A stretch of DNA of 48,942 nucleotides from Thiohalocapsa sp964524185. GTDB lineage: Bacteria > Pseudomonadota > Gammaproteobacteria > Chromatiales > Chromatiaceae. The position numbers and the translations under genes were made by a program. The stretch is from the NCBI GenBank assembly GCA_964524185.1, contig CAZGCI010000025.1, positions 1 through 48,942 on the forward strand, in the 5' to 3' direction. The stretch's first letter is position 1. Each line of letters begins with the position of its first letter. The notes below the pieces were generated by a model. The model did no database searches, had not been told where the DNA came from, and saw only the letters and a list, made by a program, of their open reading frames with translations. Below, in pieces: positions 16,147 through 24,150 of the stretch.

Positions 16147-17388
16147 ATGCCACACGCGACCCTGACCTTCGTCTTCGCCATCGAGCGCGGCACCCCGGCG
16201 CCACTCACCCAGCAGCGCACCAAAGCGGCTGTGCCCTTCGGTGGCAAATACCGGGTCATCGATTTCACGCTGGCCAACTGCCTCCACTCCGGCCTGCGGC
16301 AGGTCCTGGTCCTGACGCAGTACAAGTCCCACTCGCTGCACAAACACCTGCGCGACGCTTGGTCGTTGTTCAACGCCGAGCTGGGCGAGTTTATTACCGC
16401 GGTGCCGCCGCAGATGCGCGCCGGCGGGGGCTGGTACCTGGGCGTGCTGGATGCCCTCCGGCAGAACCGCTATCTCATTGAGCGCTCGCGCGCGCAACAG
16501 GTGCTGCTGCTCGACGGCGGCGTCGTTTACCGCATGGACTATGCGGAGCTCATCCGCAGTCACCGTGCGCAGGGCGCCGCCGTCACCTGCGCGGTGCGCT
16601 CTGCGGGTGGCGCGGCGGCAAACGGGGCAGTGGCGCTGGAGTGCGACGCGTCGCATCGAATCCGGGCGTTGACTCCGCAGTCGGACGGGGCCGCGGAGAC
16701 GGCTTTCGACGCGCCCATGGGCGTCTACGTGGTCGATAAGGCACTGCTGCTCGCTGAGCTGGATGCTTTGGCTGCGGCGGAGGCGGACGCGGCGCCGGCG
16801 GCCTGCGCGGAGTCGCCGCCGGGCGCCGGCGCCGACCTCGCAACGCACCTGCTGCTGCCATTGCTCGCGCGCGAAAAGGTCTATGTCTACCGCTTCGGCG
16901 GGGAACGCGGGCGGGTGACGCCGGATCGGTATTGGAGCGACCTGGCGTCCACCGATGCCTATTTCCGGGCCAACATGGCCCTGTTGGAGGCCGCGCCGCC
17001 GCTAGACTTATATCAACCGGATTGGAACATCCTCACTTACCAGGGGCAGTACCCCCCGGCACGCACCGTGCCCGGCGCCACGTCCGGCAACGAGGGCATC
17101 TTCGTCAATTCCATGCTTGCGGCGGGCACGGTGATCCGCGGCGGTGGTGTCAGCCACTCGGTGCTGTTTCCGCTGGTCACGGTGGCCGACGGCGCCATCG
17201 TCGACGAGGCTATCCTGTTCGAGGGTGTCCAGGTGGGCGAGGGGGCGCAGATTCGCCGCTGCATTTGCGATAAGGATGTCGTCATCGGGGCCCGAGCGCA
17301 GATCGGCTTCGACCGCGCCGCGGATGCGGCCCGCTTCGAGGTCTCCCCAGACGGCATCGTGGTGGTGCCAAAGGGACAACGGGTCTGA
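16147..17388 (+). CDS. Degenerate glucose-1-phosphate adenylyltransferase (GlgC-like)
   Basis: The 413-residue protein is clearly related to ADP-glucose pyrophosphorylase. Matches include AAVPFGGKYRVIDFTLANCL, VLTQYKSHSLHKHL, YWSDLASTDAYFRANMALL, PDWNILTYQGQYPPA, and the C-terminal left-handed beta-helix with SVLFPLVTV and IRRCICDKDVVIG. Three catalytic features of GlgC are lost. The nucleotide loop (AGGRGTRL-like) is replaced by AIERGTPAPL at 11-20. The catalytic Asp of LAGDHIY aligns with G125 in LLDGGVVYRMDY. The FxEKP sugar-phosphate motif is absent. Known family precedent: GlgD-type subunits are catalytically weak regulatory partners. I infer a regulatory or repurposed homologue. No other glycogen gene is in the window. 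Confidence 0.85.
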   Translation: MPHATLTFVFAIERGTPAPLTQQRTKAAVPFGGKYRVIDFTLANCLHSGLRQVLVLTQYKSHSLHKHLRDAWSLFNAELGEFITAVPPQMRAGGGWYLGVLDALRQNRYLIERSRAQQVLLLDGGVVYRMDYAELIRSHRAQGAAVTCAVRSAGGAAANGAVALECDASHRIRALTPQSDGAAETAFDAPMGVYVVDKALLLAELDALAAAEADAAPAACAESPPGAGADLATHLLLPLLAREKVYVYRFGGERGRVTPDRYWSDLASTDAYFRANMALLEAAPPLDLYQPDWNILTYQGQYPPARTVPGATSGNEGIFVNSMLAAGTVIRGGGVSHSVLFPLVTVADGAIVDEAILFEGVQVGEGAQIRRCICDKDVVIGARAQIGFDRAADAARFEVSPDGIVVVPKGQRV

Positions 17389-17433
17389 TCCGGCCCCGGC
17401 TGCACGCCATCTGATGCCGTCTGGTCACGTGCG

Positions 17434-18153
17434 TTGAGCACCTTGTCTGCCGACGCTACGGCCTTCGACCCCAGCATCCACGCGGCGACACCGGCTGCGC
17501 GACTGCGCGCGGTGTTCGAGACCTTGCTCGGTGCTTACGGTCCGCAGCGCTGGTGGCCTGCTGAAACCCGCTTCGAAGTGATGGTCGGCGCAGTGCTGAC
17601 CCAGAATACCGCTTGGACCAATGTCGAAAAGGCGCTGGTCGAACTCACGGCGCGCAGCCCACTGACGCCCGAGGCACTGCTGAGCCTCGCGCGCCCGGAG
17701 CTGGCCGAGCTGATTCGCCCCGTCGGCTACTTCAACGTCAAGGCCGCGCGCCTGCAGGCCTTTTGCGCGGCCGTCCTGTCGGCGGGTGGCGAGCCTGGGC
17801 TTGATGCGCTGGACACCGAGACCCTGCGTGCACGTCTGCTGCAGATACACGGCGTCGGCCCTGAAACCGCCGATGACATGGTGCTCTACGCCTTTGGGCG
17901 GCCCGTGTTCGTCATCGACACCTACACCCGCCGGCTGTTTTCCCGGCTGGGCGTCATCAATGGCCAGGAGGGCTACGAAACGCTGCGTGCGTTCTTCGAG
18001 GAAGCCCTGGAGCCAGACCCGGCGCTGTTCAACGAGTACCATGCGCTCATTGTGCGCCACGCGAAGGACGTCTGCCGCGCGCGGCGGCCGCAGTGTGGCG
18101 ACTGTGCGCTGCGTGAGGGCTGTCGGCTTGCGGCCTCGGCCGCGGGCCGATAG
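17434..18153 (+). CDS. Endonuclease III-like DNA glycosylase (MagIII type)
   Basis: This is a base-excision-repair glycosylase of the HhH-GPD superfamily, 239 residues, probably beginning at TTG 17434. The N-terminal part (WWPAETRFEVMVGAVLTQNT) resembles the 3-methyladenine glycosylase MagIII branch. The helix-hairpin-helix reads GVGPETADDMVLYAF, where endonuclease III has GVGRKTAN, so the lyase lysine is a glutamate. The catalytic aspartate is retained in FVIDTYTRR. A 4Fe-4S cluster motif C-x6-C-x2-C-x5-C sits at residues 214, 221, 224 and 230. This predicts a monofunctional glycosylase; the substrate (alkylated purines or mismatched bases) is inferred. Confidence 0.88.
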   Translation: MSTLSADATAFDPSIHAATPAARLRAVFETLLGAYGPQRWWPAETRFEVMVGAVLTQNTAWTNVEKALVELTARSPLTPEALLSLARPELAELIRPVGYFNVKAARLQAFCAAVLSAGGEPGLDALDTETLRARLLQIHGVGPETADDMVLYAFGRPVFVIDTYTRRLFSRLGVINGQEGYETLRAFFEEALEPDPALFNEYHALIVRHAKDVCRARRPQCGDCALREGCRLAASAAGR

Positions 18154-18183
18154 GATGCTGCGCTGCACAAGACCCGCCGAGTG

Positions 18184-18310
18184 CGCTTAAACCTAAAAAG
18201 GGCAGTTGGACGGTCGTCAGGGTGCGTCCGTCCAGTCGTTGGGATCAGGCTGTCTGGCGAGGCACAATGACGAGGAATAGTCGCTCTATTCCAACGAGTT
18301 GTAACGAAGC
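18184..18310 (+). repeat. ~120-bp dispersed repeat, copy B
   Basis: This is the second copy of the element at 249-375, in the opposite orientation. It shares CCTAAAAAG, GCAGTTGGACGGTCGTCAGG and GTGCGTCC, then, after a diverged stretch, the block around AATAGTCGCTCTATT. Here that block is a perfect hairpin: GGAATAG, loop TCGCT, CTATTCC. GGGATCAGGC in this copy corresponds to its reverse complement GCCTGATCCC in copy A, so the middle part has been rearranged. No transposase lies beside this copy. Confidence 0.75.
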
Positions 18311-18639
18311 TGGACGCCGCGCGGAACGTGCCATGGCGTTGGTGGCGAGGCCCACCCAAGGGGTGACGAGCGCAGGCCGCCTGACGCTCAACAGGCCCAG
18401 GCGGTTGGTTGCACGTCGAAGCGGTCAACCGCGCTTTCTAGGCTGAAAACAACCTAACGCGGGCGATTGCCCTGTTTGCGGTTAAAACACCCCAGTGTCG
18501 CCCACTGGAAGGTTGCACGGGTAGAGACCGGAGACGCTGCGCGGTTTTCGCTCGAGCTGAGACTCAAAACGAACCGCGTCCGGCGCGGTCACATACAGTT
18601 GTCGGCGGCCTCACCGACCATCGTGCTGCTGGGGAGACA
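18311..18639. other. Non-coding region upstream of sdhC
   Basis: This 329-base stretch follows repeat copy B. It has a 7-bp inverted repeat (GCGGTTG at 18401-18407, CAACCGC at 18426-18432) and probably contains the sdh promoter, which I could not place confidently. A purine-rich site (GGGGAGACA) precedes the sdhC ATG. No conserved reading frame is visible. Confidence 0.5.
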
Positions 18640-19017
18640 ATGACTCGACCACGACCCGTCTTTTTGGAGCTTTGGCGCATCCATCTGCCCGTGCCGGCGG
18701 TGGTGTCTATCCTCCACCGCATCAGCGGCGTTCTGCTGGTGATCTCCATTCCGGTGCTCGCGTGGCTGTTCGCGCGGGCGCTGGGCAGCGCGGAAGGCTT
18801 CGCTGCCTCCGCGACGTTCCTCGGACATCCACTGGTCCGGCTCGCGCTGCTGGTGCTGGCCTGGGCCCTGCTGCATCATCTCCTTGCCGGCATTCGTTAC
18901 CTGCTCATCGATCTGGGGCTCGGCGTGGATCGCCCCGCGGCCCGGCGCAGCGCCTGGACGGCACTGGCCGCGGCCCTGGCGGTGACCCTGGTCGTGGCCG
19001 GGGGGATGCTGTTGTGA
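18640..19017 (+). CDS. sdhC: Succinate dehydrogenase cytochrome b556 subunit SdhC
   Basis: SdhC is one of two membrane anchors of succinate dehydrogenase (complex II) that bind haem b and ubiquinone. The 125-residue protein begins MTRPRPVFLELWRIHLPVPA and contains the quinone-site segment SILHRISGVLL (Ser, Arg). Three membrane helices follow, and the putative haem-ligand histidine lies in LLHHLLAGIRYLLIDLG. Its stop codon overlaps the GTG start of sdhD (GTGA), typical of coupled translation in this operon. Confidence 0.95.
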   Translation: MTRPRPVFLELWRIHLPVPAVVSILHRISGVLLVISIPVLAWLFARALGSAEGFAASATFLGHPLVRLALLVLAWALLHHLLAGIRYLLIDLGLGVDRPAARRSAWTALAAALAVTLVVAGGMLL

Positions 19018-19358
19018 GCCGCCGCGCATCCGGACTCAAGGCCTGGTTCCTGCAGCGCGCGAGCGCCGTCTATCTCGGTCTGTTCGGGACCTATCTGGCG
19101 CTGTACTTCGCGCTGGCACCGCCGGCGAGCCATGCCGAGCTGGTGGGCTGGGCAACCAGCCCCTGGGTGGCGCTCGGCCTCCTGCTCCTGATCCCGCTGT
19201 TGCTCGCACACGCGTGGGTCGGTATCCGGGATGTCTTCATGGATTACCTCAAGCCCATCGCACTGCGGGCAACGGCGATGACGCTGGTGGGGCTTATCTT
19301 CCTGGCCTCGGGGCTTTGGGCGGCGCAGGCAATCATTGCCGCCAGAACGGTTCTCTAA
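19014..19358 (+). CDS. sdhD: Succinate dehydrogenase membrane anchor SdhD
   Basis: SdhD is the second hydrophobic anchor of complex II. A GTG start overlapping the sdhC stop by four bases gives 114 residues, MSRRASGLKAWFLQRASAVY onward. Three predicted membrane helices span about 15-37, 48-70 and 88-110. The family segment QRASAVYLG and the H-x10-D-type region AHAWVGIRDVFMDYLKP (haem and quinone contacts) are visible. The frame is open upstream inside sdhC, but that part is a shadow. It is followed by sdhA after 18 bases. Confidence 0.93.
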   Translation: MSRRASGLKAWFLQRASAVYLGLFGTYLALYFALAPPASHAELVGWATSPWVALGLLLLIPLLLAHAWVGIRDVFMDYLKPIALRATAMTLVGLIFLASGLWAAQAIIAARTVL

Positions 19359-19376
19359 CGCAGACGGGAGGTCCGC

Positions 19377-21140
19377 ATGCCCATTCCCCATCGCAAATTT
19401 GATGCCCTAATCATCGGCGCCGGCGGCGCTGGGCTGAACGCGTCGTTGCGCCTGGCGAGCGCTGACCTGCGCGTGGCTGTGGTGTCTAAGGTTTTTCCTA
19501 CCCGCTCGCATACGGTCGCGGCCCAGGGCGGTGTCAACGCCGCCCTCGCCAACGTGGTGCCGGACGACTGGCACTGGCACATGTTCGACACCGTCAAGGG
19601 CTCGGATTACCTCGGTGACCAGGACGCCATCGAGTATATGTGCCGGGAGGCCATCCCCACGGTCTACGAGCTGGAGCACGCCGGTGTGCCGTTCTCGCGC
19701 ATCGACGACGGGCGCATCTACCAGCGTGCCTTCGGCGGGCAGAGCCAGCACTTCGGCGGGGAGCAGGCGGCGCGCACCTGCGCCGCTGCGGACCGCACCG
19801 GCCATGCCATTCTGCACGCCCTCTACCAGCAGAACGTCCGCGCACGGACGCACTTTTTCGACGAATTCTTCGCCATCGATCTGATCCGCGACGACGAGGG
19901 CGTCATTCTCGGCGCCCTGGTGCTGGAGATCGAGACCGGCGAAACGCTGGTCATCGAGGCCAAGGCGACCCTGCTGGCCACCGGCGGCCATGGGCAGGTC
20001 TTCCGCACCACCACCAACGCCTTCATCAATACCGGCGACGGCATGGCCATGGCGTTGCGCGCCGGTGTGCCGCTGATGGACATGGAGTTTTACCAATTCC
20101 ACCCAACCGGCGTCGCCGGCAAGGGCATGCTCATCACCGAGGGCGCGCGCGGCGAGGGCGGTTACCTCATCAACGGTAACGGCGAGCGTTTCATGGAGCG
20201 CTATGCGCCGCGCGCCTTGGACCTGGCGAGCCGCGACGTCGTCGCCCGCTCCATGGTGACGGAGATTCGCGCCGGCAACGGCTGCGGTCCCAACAAAGAC
20301 CACGTGTTGCTGAAGCTGGACCACCTGGGCGCGGATGTGGTGCATCATCGGCTGCCCGGCATTACGGATATCTGCCGGGTGTTTCTCGGCATCGACCCCG
20401 CCCAGGAGCCGATTCCGGTCTTCCCCACCGCCCATTACGCCATGGGGGGCATCCCGACGGATCGCTTCGCGCGGGTGGTCGCGCCGGCGCGACATGGCCC
20501 GGAGGAGGTCGTGCCTGGGCTCTACGCCGCCGGCGAGTGTGCCTGTGTGTCGGTGCACGGTGCCAACCGGCTCGGCGGCAACTCGCTCTTGGACATTCTT
20601 GTGTTCGGCCGCGCAGCGGGCACGGATATCCTCGCGTACGTCGCCGAGAACCCGAACCATCGGCCCATGCGTGATGCCGATGTCGAGCCTGCACTCACCC
20701 GACTGGGGCGTTGGGAGCGCGCCGGTGAGGGCGAATCCGTTGCTCAGGTGAAGGCAGACCTGCGGCGGTTGATGGAGGACCACTGTGGCGTCTTCCGCGA
20801 TGACGCCACCATGGCCGCCGGCGTCGAGAAGCTGAAGGCCTTGCGCAAGCGTGTCGAGTCTGTGCGCCTCAAGGATCAGAGCCGCACGTTCAACACCGCT
20901 CGCATCGAGGCCCTCGAACTCGACAACCTCGTGGATGTCGGCATGGCAACGCTCATGTCCGCCCTCCATCGCCAGGAAAGCCGGGGCGCCCACTCCCGCG
21001 TAGACCATCCGGAGCGCGACGACGAGCACTGGATGAAGCACAGCCTCTACGCCCGCGATGGCGACCGGATGGATTACAAGCCCGTGCGCACCAAGCCACT
21101 GACGGTGGAGAGCTTTCCGCCGAAACCGCGGGTTTATTGA
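19377..21140 (+). CDS. sdhA: Succinate dehydrogenase flavoprotein subunit SdhA
   Basis: SdhA is the catalytic subunit of complex II, oxidising succinate to fumarate with covalently bound FAD. It has 587 residues, standard length. The FAD dinucleotide motif is IIGAGGAGLNASLRL (12-26). The histidine for covalent FAD attachment is H45 in RSHTVAAQGG. Substrate-site signatures include MEFYQFHPTGVAG, ITEGARGEGGYL and HYAMGGIPTD, and GANRLGGNSLLDILVFG binds FAD near the C-terminal half. GGGAG ribosome site. SdhE, needed for flavinylation, is encoded downstream. Confidence 0.98.
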   Translation: MPIPHRKFDALIIGAGGAGLNASLRLASADLRVAVVSKVFPTRSHTVAAQGGVNAALANVVPDDWHWHMFDTVKGSDYLGDQDAIEYMCREAIPTVYELEHAGVPFSRIDDGRIYQRAFGGQSQHFGGEQAARTCAAADRTGHAILHALYQQNVRARTHFFDEFFAIDLIRDDEGVILGALVLEIETGETLVIEAKATLLATGGHGQVFRTTTNAFINTGDGMAMALRAGVPLMDMEFYQFHPTGVAGKGMLITEGARGEGGYLINGNGERFMERYAPRALDLASRDVVARSMVTEIRAGNGCGPNKDHVLLKLDHLGADVVHHRLPGITDICRVFLGIDPAQEPIPVFPTAHYAMGGIPTDRFARVVAPARHGPEEVVPGLYAAGECACVSVHGANRLGGNSLLDILVFGRAAGTDILAYVAENPNHRPMRDADVEPALTRLGRWERAGEGESVAQVKADLRRLMEDHCGVFRDDATMAAGVEKLKALRKRVESVRLKDQSRTFNTARIEALELDNLVDVGMATLMSALHRQESRGAHSRVDHPERDDEHWMKHSLYARDGDRMDYKPVRTKPLTVESFPPKPRVY

Positions 21141-21160
21141 TGCAGCAGGGCGATGCAGAA

Positions 21161-21202
21161 GGGCCAAGGGCCTAGGGAAGACGCCTGCGTGGCCCTTGGC
21201 CC
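21161..21202. repeat. Perfect 12-bp inverted repeat between sdhA and sdhB
   Basis: GGGCCAAGGGCC at 21161-21172 pairs perfectly with GGCCCTTGGCCC at 21191-21202 (loop of 18 bases). It lies within the sdh operon, just upstream of sdhB. No U-run follows. It could stabilise or attenuate the transcript, or hide the sdhB ribosome site. It resembles the GGCC-rich elements near 5550, 12000 and 31170. Confidence 0.8.
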
Positions 21203-21229
21203 TGCAGTTTGATAATCGAGCTAACACAG

Positions 21230-21922
21230 ATGCAAGTTTCCGTCTACCGTTATCACCCCGAGCACGACGCGAAGCCCCGTATGCAGACCTACGAGGTCGA
21301 CGAGCAGCCGGGAATGATGCTGCGCGAGGCCCTACTCGCCATCAAGGAGCAGGACGAGACCTTCGCATTCCGCCATTCTTGCGGTGAAGGCGTCTGCGGC
21401 TCCGACGGCATGAATGTGAACGGCAGCAACCGACTGGCGTGCATCACGCCCGTATCCGAGCTCAAGCGCCCCATTCAGGTGCGCCCGATGCCGGGCCGGC
21501 CGGTGATCCGGGATCTTGTCGTGGACATGAGCCAGTTCTATGAACAATACCGCAACGTGCAGCCCTATCTGATCCGCAAGGAGCCGCTGCCGGAGCAGGA
21601 AATCCGCCAATCGCCGGCGGACCGGGACAAGCTCGACGGCCTCTACGAGTGCATCATGTGCGGCTGCTGCTCTACGGCCTGTCCGTCGTTTTGGTGGAAT
21701 CCGGACAAGTTCCACGGCCCCCAAGCGTTGCTCTCCGCCTGGCGCTTCCTCGCGGACAGCCGCGATGAGGCCACCGAGGAGCGCCTCGACGCCCTAGAGG
21801 GTCCGTACAAGCTCTTCCGCTGCCACACCATCATGAACTGCGTCGAGGTCTGTCCCAAGGGCCTCAATCCGACGCGGGCCATTGGCAAGATCAAGGACCT
21901 CATGCTCGAGAAGTCCATCTGA
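21230..21922 (+). CDS. sdhB: Succinate dehydrogenase iron-sulfur subunit SdhB
   Basis: SdhB passes electrons from FAD to quinone through three iron-sulfur clusters. ATG 21230 (MQVSVYRYHPEHDAKPRMQT) gives 230 residues and matches the conserved start; a TTG seven codons upstream is also in frame. The [2Fe-2S] ligands are C51, C56, D59 and C71 (SCGEGVCGSDG and NRLAC). The [4Fe-4S] and [3Fe-4S] clusters use YECIMCGCCSTACPSFWW and FRCHTIMNCVEVCPKGLNP. It is separated from sdhA by 89 bases containing a strong hairpin. Confidence 0.97.
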   Translation: MQVSVYRYHPEHDAKPRMQTYEVDEQPGMMLREALLAIKEQDETFAFRHSCGEGVCGSDGMNVNGSNRLACITPVSELKRPIQVRPMPGRPVIRDLVVDMSQFYEQYRNVQPYLIRKEPLPEQEIRQSPADRDKLDGLYECIMCGCCSTACPSFWWNPDKFHGPQALLSAWRFLADSRDEATEERLDALEGPYKLFRCHTIMNCVEVCPKGLNPTRAIGKIKDLMLEKSI

Positions 21923-21932
21923 GGCCGCCCGC

Positions 21933-22205
21933 ATGCGCGCATCGGAGACCTCAGACGTGGAGACGATCGCCGCCGAGGCCGCACGCCTGCGCTGGCAGTG
22001 CCGACGTGGCATGCTGGAGCTAGACCTGCTGCTGAATCAATTTCTGGACACCGGTTTCATGCGGCTCGACGCCGCCAGGCGTGCCGAATTCGTGCGCCTG
22101 CTGGGCTATCAGGACCAGATCATTCACGATTGGCTCATGGGCCAAGCGGTGCCGGCGGACGCGGCGCTGCGCCGAGTGGTGGCCGCGATCCATCGGCCGG
22201 TCTGA
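21933..22205 (+). CDS. sdhE: FAD assembly factor SdhE
   Basis: SdhE (YgfY/CptB family) promotes covalent attachment of FAD to SdhA. Start at ATG 21933 (MRASETSDVE) gives 90 residues. The hallmark RGxxE motif is R25-G26-M-L-E29 in CRRGMLELDLLL. Other conserved parts are FLDTGFMRLD and GYQDQIIHDWLMGQ. It lies 11 bases after sdhB, directly in the sdh operon, which supports its role. CptA (YgfX), its usual partner in E. coli, is not recognisable downstream. Confidence 0.94.
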   Translation: MRASETSDVETIAAEAARLRWQCRRGMLELDLLLNQFLDTGFMRLDAARRAEFVRLLGYQDQIIHDWLMGQAVPADAALRRVVAAIHRPV

Positions 22206-22361
22206 GGTTCGCCATTTTGCCAACGGTCCGTCGCGGGTTGCGTTGGGATGCTGCCGAGCTGGCGTTCGTCGGCGGGGCAGGGGTGGCGATCTGCTTCGGT
22301 CTACCCGTTTGCGAGGCGGCGAGGCGATGCGCGGCAGTGGCCCGTGCGGCGTTTCTAGACG

Positions 22362-23147
22362 ATGCATCTGATCGACACTCACTGCCACCTGGACGTCTCC
22401 GACTTTGACGCTGATCGCGATCGAGTGCTGGCGCGCGCGCAGGAACAGGGCATACGGGACATCGTCGTGCCCGCCATCGATCGGGCGGGCTGGCCGAAGC
22501 TGCTGGCGCTCTGCGCCGGAAACACCGGGTTGCATCCGGCCCTTGGCCTGCATCCGGTCTACATGGATCACCACAGCGAGGCCGATCTGGGCGCGCTTGA
22601 GGCTGCGCTGGTGGAGCACCGGCCCGTGGCCGTCGGCGAGATCGGGCTCGATTTTGCCGTGGAGAAAGACGCCGCCGCCCGCGAGCGCCAGCGCGCATGC
22701 TGCGCTGCCCAGCTGGCCATCGCTGCCGATGCCGGATTGCCGGTGCTGCTGCATGTGCGAAAGGCCCACGACGTGATGCTCGGGCTGCTGCGTGACGCCG
22801 GCGTTCAAGGCGGCATCGCGCACGCCTTCAACGGCAGCCTGGAGCAGGCGCAAATCTACCTGGACCTCGGCTTCAAGTTGGGCTTTGGCGGGATGCTGAC
22901 CTTCGCGCGATCCGCCAAGCTGCGTCGCCTCGCGGCGCTGCTGCCCCTGGAGGGCATCGTGCTGGAAACGGACGCGCCGGACCTTACCGTCGCGTCCCAT
23001 CGCTATGCGCGCAACAGCCCCGAGTACCTGCCCGAGGTGCTCGCGGCCTTGGCCGAGGTCCGCGGCGCCGATCCCGCCGAGATCGCTGCGGCCACCAGCG
23101 CCAACGCCCGCGCTGTGCTCGCCCTGCCGACCCACAGCTACGGATGA
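22362..23147 (+). CDS. tatD: TatD-family metal-dependent hydrolase
   Basis: TatD enzymes are cytoplasmic metal-dependent nucleases with a TIM-barrel fold; most act on DNA ends. The 261-residue protein carries the family signatures: DTHCHLD at the N-terminus (metal ligands), GEIGLDF, LHVRKAHD, AHAFNGS and the final metal ligand in ETDAPDL. The KAHD and short loops resemble the YjjV or YcfH branches, so the exact paralogue name is uncertain. It ends with a four-base overlap (ATGA) with tcdA. Confidence 0.9.
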   Translation: MHLIDTHCHLDVSDFDADRDRVLARAQEQGIRDIVVPAIDRAGWPKLLALCAGNTGLHPALGLHPVYMDHHSEADLGALEAALVEHRPVAVGEIGLDFAVEKDAAARERQRACCAAQLAIAADAGLPVLLHVRKAHDVMLGLLRDAGVQGGIAHAFNGSLEQAQIYLDLGFKLGFGGMLTFARSAKLRRLAALLPLEGIVLETDAPDLTVASHRYARNSPEYLPEVLAALAEVRGADPAEIAAATSANARAVLALPTHSYG

Positions 23148-23935
23148 GCACGCCCAATCCCATCTGCGAGCGGACGTCGATCCTCATCGGCATCGACGGC
23201 TGTGTGCGCCTCGCCGGCTGCCGCGTGCTGCTGGCAGGGCTCGGCGGTGTGGGCTCCTTCGCGGCCGAGGCACTGGCCCGGGCCGGCGTGGGGCAGCTGA
23301 CCATCGCTGACTTCGACGTCGTGGCAGCGTCCAACCTCAACCGCCAGCTGTGCGCACTGCGGAGCACCCTCGGCATGAACAAGGCCGAGGTCATTGCGGC
23401 GCGCATCGCCGACATCAATCCGGACTGCGAACTTCGTATTCGCGATGCTTTCCTGTCCGTAGATGACATGCCCGCGTTGGTACGCGAGGACGGTTATGAC
23501 CACGTCGTCGATGCCATCGACAGCTTAAGCAGCAAAGCGGCGCTGTTGGCGGCGGCCCTGGACGCGGGCGTGCCGGTGGCGGCGAGCATGGGGGCAGGCG
23601 GGCGTCTCGACCCGACCCGCATCCAGGTCTCGGATCTCATGGACACCCGCGTGTGCGGCCTCGCCCGAGAGGTCCGCAAGCGCTTGCGTCGGTGTGGCTA
23701 TGACCGCGGCGTGCTCGCGATCTGGTCCGACGAACCGCCACTGCCGGCGCTGCCGCCTGCCCCCACCGGCCGCGGGCGCGACCGCGCGGTCAACGGCACC
23801 ATCAGTTACATGCCGGCCCTCTTTGGCCTGACGCTGGCGGGTGTGGTGGTGCAGCGTCTGCTGGGGGCCTCGAGTCCGGCGCGGGGCCCAACCGCAGGCG
23901 CAGTTGCCGGCGGCGAAGAGGAGGGACCTGCCTGA
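23144..23935 (+). CDS. tcdA: tRNA threonylcarbamoyladenosine dehydratase TcdA (CsdL)
   Basis: TcdA uses ATP to cyclise the t6A side chain at tRNA position 37 to ct6A. This E1-like protein (263 residues) shows the nucleotide-binding motif VLLAGLGGVGSFAAEALARA (about 30-49), DFDVVAASNLNRQL, and DHVVDAIDSLSSKAALL. The characteristic MGAGGRLDPTRIQVSDLMDT follows. The last ~35 residues are low-complexity Gly/Ala/Pro. It is probably translated together with tatD, which it overlaps by four bases. Related MoeB/ThiF enzymes have catalytic CxxC zinc motifs that are not seen here. Confidence 0.92.
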   Translation: MSTPNPICERTSILIGIDGCVRLAGCRVLLAGLGGVGSFAAEALARAGVGQLTIADFDVVAASNLNRQLCALRSTLGMNKAEVIAARIADINPDCELRIRDAFLSVDDMPALVREDGYDHVVDAIDSLSSKAALLAAALDAGVPVAASMGAGGRLDPTRIQVSDLMDTRVCGLAREVRKRLRRCGYDRGVLAIWSDEPPLPALPPAPTGRGRDRAVNGTISYMPALFGLTLAGVVVQRLLGASSPARGPTAGAVAGGEEEGPA

Positions 23936-23976
23936 ACCGGGACGGGCGCTCCAGTAACGCCGCCCCGCCAGCCGTG

Positions 23977-23987
23977 TTAGAGTCTAA
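23977..23987. promoter_or_regulatory. 11-bp palindrome upstream of lpd-like gene
   Basis: TTAGAGTCTAA is a perfect palindrome in the 215-base gap before 24151-25590. It sits in a relatively AT-rich spot and might be an operator or an unusual -10 region (TTAGAGT). No regulator gene is adjacent. Chance occurrence cannot be excluded. Confidence 0.3.
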
Positions 23988-24150
23988 ACGCAACACTGCG
24001 GTTTTTCTGACACGATCCATCGTCGGCACACCGTGCATGGATGCCCATGCTTGGCCGCATCAGGCGCCCAGGGGCCGGCCCTGCGGCCAGGGTCAAACGG
24101 CAGCGCGGACCGGCAGTTCAGAAGCGGATCAACACACATGGGGAAGCACC

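Noticed and set aside
19407..21227. Long antisense frame (about 606 codons) opposite sdhA
   Set aside because: It mirrors a certain sdhA gene; high GC and codon bias produce such frames. It has no family motifs.
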